Shown piece after piece: positions 55,473 through 64,000 of a DNA stretch of 64,000 nt (position 1 is the first letter of the stretch; every line of letters begins with the position of its first letter). The stretch lies in the NCBI GenBank assembly GCA_030765045.1, contig CM060972.1:55504971-55568970 (forward strand), written 5' to 3'. The notes beneath the pieces were generated by a model. The model saw only the letters and a list, made by a program, of their open reading frames with translations, was not told the DNA's origin and searched no databases. A program made the translations under genes and the position numbers. The DNA comes from Tenodera sinensis. Its lineage: Eukaryota; Arthropoda; Insecta; Mantodea; Mantidae.

Positions 55473-55504
55473 GTATAAAGTTTCAGCCTATAACAGCAAT
55501 TCCG

Positions 55505-56715
55505 TCTATGGAATTTGTGTGCCCTCAAATGACCTTCTCTGCTTGTTCTTCTACAAATTGCTCTTAAAAATGCTTATTCTTCTGTTTCATGTTAACCGAG
55601 ATAAACATTTGTATAAATGGTTTTATCAGCTATTTATTTATAGAGGAGATAGTCATATGTTTTAAGAACTGATCGCTACTAATGGCTTTGACATTCTGTT
55701 CTCTTTGCATGGCCAAGACATAAAATGACGAATTAGAACTTCCTAATTGAGAAAACTACAAGCATCTGAAATTAAAAAAAAAATAACAAGGAATATCTTG
55801 ATGGTGGTTATTTCAACAAAGAACTTCGACATAAATCGTGCTTTTTAACGAGATCTACAGTTTTTGTGTAGTACAATGCGTGCTTTTACGGTCTTTTATG
55901 CTTTCCCAATAACGTGATTGTCTCCAGAATGGAGAGGATTTCAGACACTATTTCCGAAAAACCAGCATATGCATTTCATTTGTCACAAACATATTTTAAA
56001 CATATAGTATTTTAATAAATGTGCCTCGGCCGAGCGGTTAGACCATTCGTCCATCACCAAGGCGGCTTGGGTTCGATTCCAGGGACCCGGATGTGGTGAC
56101 GAAGAGGCGTCTGGACAGGTTTTCTTCGGGTTTTTGGTTTCCCCGCCATTCATTCTACAAATTACTCCATTATCATCTGTCATTCATTCATTTCGCCTGC
56201 ATTTAGTTCATTTTCCTCACTCTCATCCTGGTGCTTGGCTGACTATCCGCTCCCAGGTCTTCACCCTGTCGGGGAGCAGAAGAATCTGTGAACCTAGGCA
56301 CAGGCTTCTAAGTCCTAGGGAGTGTAAGTCCTATATAAGGGGAGGGTAATCAGTTAAAGAGGAAGTTTCAAAAACAAAATCATTAGTCATTTTTGAGAAA
56401 ATAAAAAAAAAATTATGATACATTTTCCATATGATGGTGCGGAGATTTTCCTAAACCTAAATATCAAGTTTGATATTGAACCGCGGGTTCATTTTTAAGT
56501 TTCGTTGTTCACAGACAGAGAGACAGACAGGTATACACACCTGTGTAGACAGACACAGACGCACACATACATAAACACAAGGAATTTTTTTTTCTAAAAA
56601 CTTTTTTTTTTAACATTCAGCATACTTCAAAATAAAATTTCCAGTGAAATCTCGATATCGAATTTTTGGATGGAATGCAGTACCTTTTTTACCTATTATA
56701 TACACAGTAGGGAAG
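55505..56715 (+). mobile_element. element A copy interrupted by a SINE
   Basis: The left part starts near CCTTCTCTGCTTGTTCTTCTACAAA. The match breaks at about 56020 and resumes after about 56370 (AAAACAAAATCATTAGTC), ending CACAGTAGGGAAGAT. It includes a CA-rich run at 56535-56575. Confidence 0.75.
56021..56370 (+). mobile_element. SINE family S1, plus orientation
   Basis: A box CTCGGCCGAGCGGTTAGACC, B box GGGTTCGATTCC, body with GAGGCGTCTGG and TTCGCCTGCATT, tail AGGGTAATCAGTTAAAGAGGAAG. This is the best-preserved head in the window, but still a SINE rather than a tRNA gene. The target duplication is ambiguous (A-rich). Confidence 0.8.
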
Positions 56716-56719
56716 ATAC

Positions 56720-57660
56720 AAAAATATAGGAGACACGCCATCTAAATTACTGTTAATTTTTAACTATATATAATGTTCTACTTGTTGCTACTTGCATACG
56801 GAAGAGCGGATAGACGCACAAAGGGGCGCTAATGCGCAATCTGCAGTAGTTTACGCGCCCAAAACATCAATGGATTTCTAATTTTCATTTCAGATGTCTT
56901 TGCAAAGTTTATATTTCTTTTGTGTTTATTCTTTTGCCAGTGTTTCAGTACCTCCACTGTTCCTTGTTGGGTTTTTAATTTGTCTGGAAGTTACAAACGC
57001 CTTTTCCTTTGTGATGTTTCCGTAAGGAATATCTGCCTGATACTTGAGAGGCTTGGGCAATATTAAATTCTTGGCTAGGTTGCCAGTCTCTCAATTAATG
57101 TAACAGAAACTTGTCAAAGCTCTTGTCTACACTGAGGCTTTCTTTTAGCTTCTAGCTGTATGATGTCATTAAACACTTGAAGATAGAGATAAGAACACGG
57201 AGGAGGATTCTGCTGTGTTGCCAACTAGGCTTACTGTGTTTGCTAAACCTCCGCATGGATGGTAGGTGACGACAGAATATGAAGGGAAATGTGATCTGTG
57301 GTAGCAGGCACACGGCAGCGGGGTGCTTAATGTTTCCAGACGGAGCATTCTCGGCCGCCTCTTCTATGCCATCCTATGGGCAAGTTATAGAATGAGGTTC
57401 AATTCTAAGAAAGAAAATGTTCTGTTCTGAAAGACTCACCATAGTATGTTGCAAACCACCGTATCTGTGCATGTCCCCCTTTCGCCTACAGATTAGGAGG
57501 ATGAAATGTGGCATAGGACAATTGGTACATTCATCTACGACTTGAGAAAACCACCAAAATAAACCAAGCAGCTGGTTCAGTGAGAATCTAACCCTATTCC
57601 CCCGTTCCCATTGTACATTACAAGAAGATATGTACCCAATAAAACCATTTCTATAAATGT
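56720..57660. other. no recognisable feature
   Basis: Mixed sequence with no ORF, repeat match or exon-like segment that I can support. Confidence 0.35.
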
Positions 57661-57667
57661 AATAAGT

Positions 57668-58573
57668 GGTCTACTCTTGTACTAACTATTCTTACGAACT
57701 CTTCTCCCTCTATCTTCATGTTAGTCAAGATCAACATTTACATAATTATATTATCTTATTGCTCATTTTCTTGTAGGTGCCAGGGGAATAAGGGAAGGGA
57801 ATACAGTAGGCTTTGTGCGATAGTCAAATCTTTTAAAGCTTTGAAATTACGTTCTCTTTACACGGCTAAGATATAAAAAAAAAAAATCTGATGTGTTACA
57901 CTCACATGACTTTCTCTACTCTTGTGCTAATCATTCGTACACACTCTTATTCTCCTATCTTCTTCGTGTTAGTTGAGATAAATATTTGCAGAAATTATCC
58001 TAGTGCTAGTTTTCTTGCACGTGCAACGGGAATATGGGAATACAGTAGGCTTTGAACGATAGTCAAATATTTTAAAGCTCTGAGATTACGTTCTCTTTGC
58101 ACAACATATAAAAAATGAACACGATGTTCCATTTTCCGAAAGCTTTTAAGTTTTCCGAAACTCACACACATAACAAGGAATATCTCCAAAATGGTTCACC
58201 CTATAAGAAAATTTATTCGGACATAAATTGCATATTTTAGCAAGATGTACATTTTTTGTAGATTATGATTTGGTGTATCTCTAACGGTTTACCAGTTATG
58301 CAAAAGTCGTTCAGAGTAAATACGACTAAATGGGCTATAGCTAGAAAATTCAAGATATACATTTCATTTTTCATAAACATATATTTTAATCAAAATCGTT
58401 AGAGCCGTTTTCAAGAAAATCAAAATTTTCCATGTAAAGCGTAGTTTAGGGTGGGGCTATTTTCTTCAAAATCTTCGTGTCGCATCCTTAAACGACATTA
58501 AACTTAAATACCAACTTTAGTTCTTAACGGGCTTTTCGTTTTTGAGTTATGCTGTCCACAGCCTGATAGACTG

Positions 58574-58605
<32 letters not shown>

Positions 58606-59352
58606 ACACAGACACACGGATCTTTCTCTAAAAATGCTTTTTCTAGATTCAGGGGGTCTCAAAACATATATTTCCGGTGAGATCTCGACATCGAATTTTT
58701 GTGTGGAATACAATACTTCCTCTACTTACCAGTAGAGAAAGGAAAAATTATTGATGATCTTCTATTTAAGGATAGTATAAGTATTGTAAAAGTCACACAA
58801 ATAACAAGGGATATCTCTGCGATGATTCACAGCACAAAACTGTTTATTCGGACATAAATTGTGTGTTTTAAAAAAATCTAGATTTTTTTGTACAGTAAGA
58901 TTTGGTCCATTTATTACAGTTTAGTAGTTATGCAAAAATCATCAAGAGTACACAGAACTACGTGGGCTGTAGCCAGAAAATTCAAAATATACATTAATTT
59001 GTCATAAAATCATCTTAAACATATGGTATGTTAATGAAAATTGTTGGAGTTATTTTCGACATAAAAGTTTTCGAAGCGTTTTCCATGTAAAGGGTAGTTT
59101 AGGGTGGAGGAATCTTGTTCAAAATCGTGTTGAACCCTTGGAAGATATTAAACTTAAATACCAACTTTGGTTTGTAACCGTCTTTTCGTTTCTGAGTTAT
59201 GCTGTTGATAGACACACCCACACGGAACTTTTTCTAAAACGGTATTTTTTTATTTAGAAGGTCTTAAAACATATATTTCTGGTGAATTCTCGACATGGAA
59301 TATTTTGGTGGAATACAAGAATTACCCTACCTACTATACGTAGTAGAGAAAT
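57668..59352 (+). mobile_element. older element A copy split by a younger one
   Basis: The left portion (CTCTTGTACTAACTATTCTTACG to GGCTAAGATATAAAAAA) and right portion (from about 58748, ...CACACAAATAACAAGGGATATC to CTACGTAGTAGAGAAAT) are consecutive parts of one copy. The younger complete copy lies between. Confidence 0.85.
57887..58741 (+). mobile_element. younger complete element A copy (type example)
   Basis: TCTGATGTGTTACACTCACATGACTTTCTCTACT at the left, ACTTACCAGTAGAGAAAGG at the right, with a CA run at 58577-58602. Insertion in an A-run (AAAAA on both sides) hides the exact duplication. About 855 bp with no ORF, so it must be moved in trans. Confidence 0.85.
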
Positions 59353-59359
59353 TGAAAGC

Positions 59360-60115
59360 TGGTGAGGAAGTTATGTAATTGCACACATTAATTTCTTTTA
59401 AGCTTTAAACTCCTCAGTGTCAACTTCAATATAACCTTCTTTGTAAGAGTTTCTCTAAAATGAAGCCTTAAGCTGTAATCGTGTTTTGCAGCTACATGAA
59501 ACGCTCTGGCATGAGTGTCACATTTAATCCTTAGTGGCACAGAAACGAATAAACAGAGAAACGGAGCTAAACAGTCGAAATTACTGTTTCACTCTAGGAC
59601 GATATTTGCTCTGCGGGTTACGTACATTAGAATGGCAGTTGAATCCGGCTTGAGTTCAAACTGCATTTCTTCCTTCCGTCATGCAGTAGCTTAACAAACA
59701 TGTTGAGTTTATCGACTTGAGGAACACTCCCAGGTTAATTAACTTCTCATCCCCTCAATCTATCTTTTTAGTACTACTATAGTGCATGAATTCTTGACAA
59801 CTTTGTATGTCTGGAGGCTAAAGTTCATAGAAATGTTTTGAGATGTTTTCATGGTTCCCATCTCTCACAGAATTTCACCTAAATTAACGTTTCTGGAATC
59901 TCTGATGTAAAAAAGAATTAGAAAGAATGTTCAGCATTAAAACCGTTTAATAACTGACCTTAGATTCATATGAGATAATATACTCTAATGGCGACTTGCC
60001 ATACTGTAGGTACTTAAGTACCGGACTTCATAGTTTAACCAACTATAAGGTAATCAATGGTCCTTGTGGTGTACCGAAAACAATGCGAGTGAGTTAGAGA
60101 GTTTAGTATCGTGTC
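59360..60115. other. no recognisable feature
   Basis: No coding or repeat signature was identified on either strand. Confidence 0.35.
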
Positions 60116-60117
60116 GA

Positions 60118-60215
60118 CATGTTGATCATGGTAGCTCAGTGGTTAGAGCAACCGGAAGGAGACCGGAAATCCAGGGTTCAAATCCTAGCTATGACATTGA
60201 ATGCTTGTCTCACCT
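60118..60215 (+). mobile_element. tRNA-like SINE head (family S5)
   Basis: Folds roughly as a tRNA: acceptor TCATGGT/GCTATGA, D arm GCTC...GAGC, T arm with GGGTTCAAATCC. The anticodon loop AAGGAGA lacks the U33 and purine 37 context of a working tRNA, and the following GACATTGAAT is shared with the foldback SINE at 713-869. Confidence 0.6.
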
Positions 60216-60688
60216 TGCCCCTTTCTAATCTTGAAGAACAATTCATTTCCACTTTCTCGAAATAAGTTTTATCGTCGCTATCAACTGCACTCTGTCACTC
60301 TGACTTCAACTACAACTGGGTGCTAACCCTACATTACAAAGGGGAACGTTCTCGAAAGGACGACTTCTCGAATCTACCGCCTAAGACATTTTCAGAACTG
60401 CTAGCAGCGCATACTAAAATTTGTTGCTTGGGCATTTGTTCTCAAGGGCCGGCCGGATGCGTTAACAATCAAGGCGGCTGGGCAAAGAGATCGAAAAATG
60501 CTCGAATGAACGCAGTACACTGGAAACTTCGCACACGTGGCCACAAAATTTTGGACAGGAAATTTGAAACGGTGTGAGTTTTCGGTAGCACACAAGTATT
60601 TGCCACTAATGAGGCAAAATTGTCAGTGAAGGAGGATGGTCCTGACAAGTTTGAACTTGTCATAATGAGCTCGACGAACTAATTGTGG

Positions 60689-61180
60689 AATAAATACCAA
60701 AGTTGTCATTTAAATTGGACAAGTTTCAAAGACCAACAGATTTTCAAGGACCCACCCCTCCCTTAAACTGCCCTTCAGATGAAAACATTACGATTAACTT
60801 TGATTTTGTCAAAAGTGGCCCTAGGATTTTCATTTGTGCGACAAATAAGATGCACATCTTGCATTTTATTGGGATATTTCGTGAAGTCCTCTTCATTTTG
60901 AGTGAATTCTGTGATACATTTTACATAATTGGAAAGCTAAAGTAGGTAAACACAAGCTTACCGCACAAAATGAAAATCCTATTAATACTCACATTTTATT
61001 TCAACCAGATTTTTATGTCATTAACCACTTTATACATGTTCACAGTCCTTTATACTTTTTGAGGCGTTACGTTACGCAAAAAGCGAAATTTTAAAGGTAG
61101 CACAGAAAGATGAACTTTTACAAAGATCCCATTATCGCTTCAGCTTCCTCTATCCCTCTTATATCTGCAACTAAATGTAA
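60689..61180 (-). mobile_element. element A, strongly diverged copy
   Basis: Recognisable blocks: ACCAAAGTTGTCATTTAA, CCTCCCTTAAACTGCCCTTCAG and ATTGGAAAGCTAAAGTAGG, in the minus-orientation order. Ends lost. Confidence 0.4.
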
Positions 61181-61237
61181 CATGGAATCATTTTTGCAAA
61201 GTTTATCTAAATTAATTTAAAGTACATGCATACATAT

Positions 61238-61673
61238 TGTGACTTCGGAAGGCTTCGCTTCTCAGATACTCAAGGTAAATGTACCTCACACCACACGGCG
61301 ACCAGGTACCTAAAAGAAGCTCGGGTTAGCTACCTCACACCACAGCTTGTGAATAAGTGACCGACGACAATGAGCGGGGCAGAACAGTTTTTCTAGAATG
61401 TTCACGAACTTTCCACTGCCGGGTTGTTTGTGAGAGGCTCGAGAAAAGCTGAATTTTGAGAAAAAAATCGTATTACGTCATTCTCGCCTGCATAAGTGCG
61501 TCTAGCTGGCAAGAGGAGCGAGTTTTTGTTATGGAGACGTGAGTGATGAACGACACAGCTGTTAGCTGTGTGAGTGTGCGCGTATACGTGTGTGAGTGAG
61601 TGTATGTGTGCGTGAGTGAGTGTATGTGTGCGTGAGTGAGTGAGTGTGAGTGTGAGTGTGAGTGTGAGTGTGA

Positions 61674-61718
<45 letters not shown>

Positions 61719-61972
61719 CAATGTTCAGAGACTGTGTGTGTCGCTAGAGACATGCAGGGTGACGTGTAGACACTGAATTGTCGCGTCGGGGTTGTTTGTT
61801 GTGTGAAGCAGTTGCAGTGAGTGTGATTGTCGGAAGTAGTTTGTTAGTAGTATGTTTGAAGGTTACGAAAGGACAAAACACTGAGTTGCAAGGTCACAAT
61901 GAATTGTAGACTGTGTTAACAATAAAATATAATGTGCTTGTTGTGCTTCAGTCTTTATCATTTGTCCCAACA
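61238..61972 (+). mobile_element. LTR, family L1, probable solo copy
   Basis: Starts TGTGACTTCGG and ends TTTGTCCCAACA. Contains CATAAG near 61491, a long GTGAG/TG array (61573-61713) where the 55 kb LTR has its TG tract, and AATAAA at 61921. Flanks are ATAT/CATAT on both sides, so the exact duplication is ambiguous. Confidence 0.7.
61573..61713 (+). repeat. GTGAG/TGTATGTG compound array ending in (TG)n
   Basis: Includes a direct 20-bp repeat (GTGAGTGAGTGTATGTGTGC), a GTGTGA run and a pure TG tract at 61676-61713. Confidence 0.9.
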
Positions 61973-62040
61973 TATATTGTACGAATAGGTTTTGGAAAAG
62001 TGGGTAGAAAAGTTCAATAAATATAAAACATCAGAATTTC

Positions 62041-62048
62041 ATAGAAAT

Positions 62049-62135
<87 letters not shown>

Positions 62136-62570
62136 GTGAAAAATATGGAACGAAATATCTTAAATAAAATTGCACCATCCCAAACTAGCCCTGAAAGTTT
62201 TCGTTTCGTTGTTATTTTCTAAAAAACTCTTCTCATAATTTTTATTAAAATTTTGTATATTTGCATCAGTAATAAAACTATGTTTTAGATTTCTTAGGGG
62301 GAAACATTCTCCGAAATTCTCTTCAACAATTTTGTGTAAATACTAAACCACAACAATGCTTACCGTACAAAACGCACACTCATTAAACTACAAGATTTAT
62401 CTCAAAAGCATTTTTTATAATATTAAGCGTTCCCGAGATACTCATTTGTTTGAGATTGACAATATATCCAAATTTTTAAGTACGAGCTAAGTGTAACTTT
62501 AATTTTTTTTCACCATTTTCATAGTTTGCATTGGATATTTGTGAAATTTCATGTTTGAGTAAAGACCTGT
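62041..62570 (-). mobile_element. element A, diverged copy with TG/AG compound tract
   Basis: (TG)n at 62049-62093 followed by (AG)n to about 62132, then worn family blocks (TTGCACCATCCCAAACTAGCCC, CGAGATACTCATTTGTTTGAG). Confidence 0.5.
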
Positions 62571-62594
62571 GACATATATTAGTGGAAATATTTT

Positions 62595-62891
62595 ATCGGC
62601 AGCTGAGGACAGTGTAATGAACAATAGTTCATAAATATTTGCTTAGTTTGGGACTTTTTATTTATTAAAAGTAGTATGTTTTTCAGGTTGATTAGTGCCT
62701 CTATGTTTGGCACAGAAGGCAAGACGCAGAGTGGGCGGTCTCGTGTACCGGAACTGAGTTACAATGATTTTTGCAATGCCAATGACCTCACAATATCTAG
62801 ACCACAACGTCACGCATTGAGGTGTGAGCCAAGATGGACGGTCTGTACGACAGACACTCTTCATTTCGTACATGCGCATACACACATGCAA
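62595..62891 (-). repeat. dispersed repeat R7, copy 2
   Basis: See 42985-43350. It lacks a ~35-bp segment of copy 1 in the middle. The conserved minus-strand peptide is TPQCVTLWSRYCEVIGIAKI. Confidence 0.6.
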
Positions 62892-63259
62892 AGTATTGAA
62901 AGCTAATCCAGGTGAAGTATCTATAACAATAGAGTGCTGACAAAGCAGGCAGTACCTTTAATAACACTGGCAATCGCACGCCAAAGTCGGTCTGCCGCGA
63001 CTGTCCGTTGGATCTGTCTGTTGGGGCTGTTACGTGGATTACGTCGATGATCACTACGTGTGCTGTTGACAAGGTAAGTCTGTGTGTTCTTAAGACTTTG
63101 GCCCAGGCTTCGGCCTTTTCCGAACCCACTAGCTAATAAAATGGTTGGTCTACCAACTCAGGGTTAGCAGAGTTGATCCTAGATGGCTACCAAAACCTCT
63201 ACACCTCTGAGCTTACACTCTCCTGTCTTCGGGTCTCTCCCCCATGAGAGGTCCATAGC

Positions 63260-63390
63260 AACATTGATGCGCTACAGCGTCCAAACCGTGCATTTCCGGA
63301 CAGGGCTTCCTATTTGAAAACCGATCAGTTTACCGTCCCGCATAACATACTAAGCATTGCAGCGGTTCTTTTGGGACACCCAGTATATCT
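63260..63390 (+). mobile_element. solo mariner-type terminus
   Basis: GCGTCCAAACCGTGCATTTCCGGACAGGG...TTTTGGGACACCCAGTATA matches the right end of the element at 51890-52725 and finishes with the classic GGGACACCCAGTATA mariner-style terminus. Confidence 0.55.
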
Positions 63391-63837
63391 TCTTGTAACG
63401 TTAAGAGGAAAGTAATTCAGAAAACTGGGTAGGTACTTTCCTTTCTCTGTGTATGCAATACACGTTTTCTGCGGGTAGTATATATAAACTTGTTGGACAG
63501 CAGTTAATAGTTGTCTACTTGTTAGAGGATAAGAGTTAAAGTTAAACCAACTAGCCGACGGACCTGTTTTAGTTTATAATCCCTATGTGACACAGATAAG
63601 GACGTCAAACTTCAGTTGAAGCCATTAGCGTGCACATCGCAATGTCAAGCTTTTCAGTGTGGAAAATGTTTGGAGATACCTTTCTCTTTTGTCAGGATGC
63701 TGGTTAAGCAGTAGTTTGTATCATACTTGATAATAGTCTTTAGTAGTCGCTGCTTTTGAGGGTACCAGTAAAAATAGTATCCAGCAAAAAATATGTCGCA
63801 GAGAGCGCCGCAGTCTGGAAATAAAACCACTGGACTT

Positions 63838-64000
63838 TACTTTCTCTACTACCCACAGCAAGTAGGGGAAGTATTGCATTCCATCCAAAAAACAATTTCT
63901 AGAGTTTACCGGACACGTTTCGAGAACTACCAGTAAAAAACATCTAGAAAATCTCATGTATTGCACTCACATGACTTTCTCTACTCTTGTAAAACTATTC
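63838..64000. mobile_element. two element A ends at the window edge
   Basis: 63838-63900 is a minus-oriented right end (TTTCTCTACTACCCACAGCAAGTAGGGGAAG). 63940-64000 is a plus-oriented left end (CTCATGTATTGCACTCACATGACTTTCTCTACTCTTG) that continues past the window. Confidence 0.75.

Noticed and set aside
56021..56095. Possible tRNA gene (Ser/Leu-like head)
   Set aside because: It is the head of SINE family S1, with the same body and tail as four other copies, and does not form a sound tRNA.
60118..60200. Possible tRNA gene with tRNA-like folding
   Set aside because: The anticodon loop lacks U33, and the 3' sequence continues into a SINE body shared with 713-869.
60320..60577. 85-codon ORF
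   Set aside because: No recognisable domain, splice context or repeat of the peptide. An equally long antisense ORF lies over it.
62940..63072. Possible exon ending at a GTAAGT donor near 63073
   Set aside because: No matching acceptor or recognisable peptide upstream; the donor-like string alone is weak evidence.

Overview
The window is animal nuclear DNA from a large, AT-rich, repeat-loaded genome. The transposon set (piggyBac-, Jockey-, mariner- and Penelope-like remnants, several tRNA-headed SINEs, Helitron helicase fragments), spliceosomal intron signals and abundant (TG)n tracts point to an arthropod. A polyneopteran insect such as a cockroach or termite is my best guess, but that is inference. 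There are no operons, CRISPR arrays or convincing functional RNA genes.

Three features look like host genes. (1) A dispersed tandem family of three paralogues on the + strand, about 18-19 kb apart: an 846-codon ORF (3251-5791), a 962-codon ORF (21531-24419) and a decayed third copy (about 40741-42531). Each lies in one large exon behind an intron acceptor and ends in a conserved 3' UTR. The proteins have a hydrophobic N-terminal segment, a Ser/Asn-rich repeat domain, a WQE-motif block and a Gly/Glu-rich acidic tail that encloses a conserved hydrophobic module. I do not recognise the family. (2) A 95-nt exon on the minus strand (48594-48688) with consensus splice sites, whose translation resembles the N-terminal beta-propeller of the dipeptidyl peptidase (S9B, DPP4/6/10) family. 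Much of the surrounding DNA may therefore be intron of that gene.

Most of the rest is mobile DNA. The dominant repeat, called element A here, is about 0.7-0.9 kb, non-coding, and carries a (TG)n tract and short inverted ends (ACTTTCTCTACT / AGTAGAGAAAGT). It occurs at about 24 loci and is itself a target: copies are interrupted by a SINE with an 8-bp duplication (1861-2242), a piggyBac-like element with TTAA ends that holds a Jockey-type LINE fragment (12216-13740), a Tc1-like foldback element (30372-31070), another SINE (about 56021-56370) and another element A (57887-58741).

Other elements are five copies of SINE family S1, three each of S2 and S3, a solo LTR with GTAT duplication (54805-55472) and three relatives, dead LINEs (38171-40005 and 53400-54240), mariner-like remnants, and two Penelope-type 3' ends. 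Both Penelope ends carry a hammerhead-like core with a covarying stem. One lies between two CCTA-type simple-repeat tracts (36838-37780). The other is a 98-bp insertion with a 7-bp duplication inside a LINE (53864-53961).
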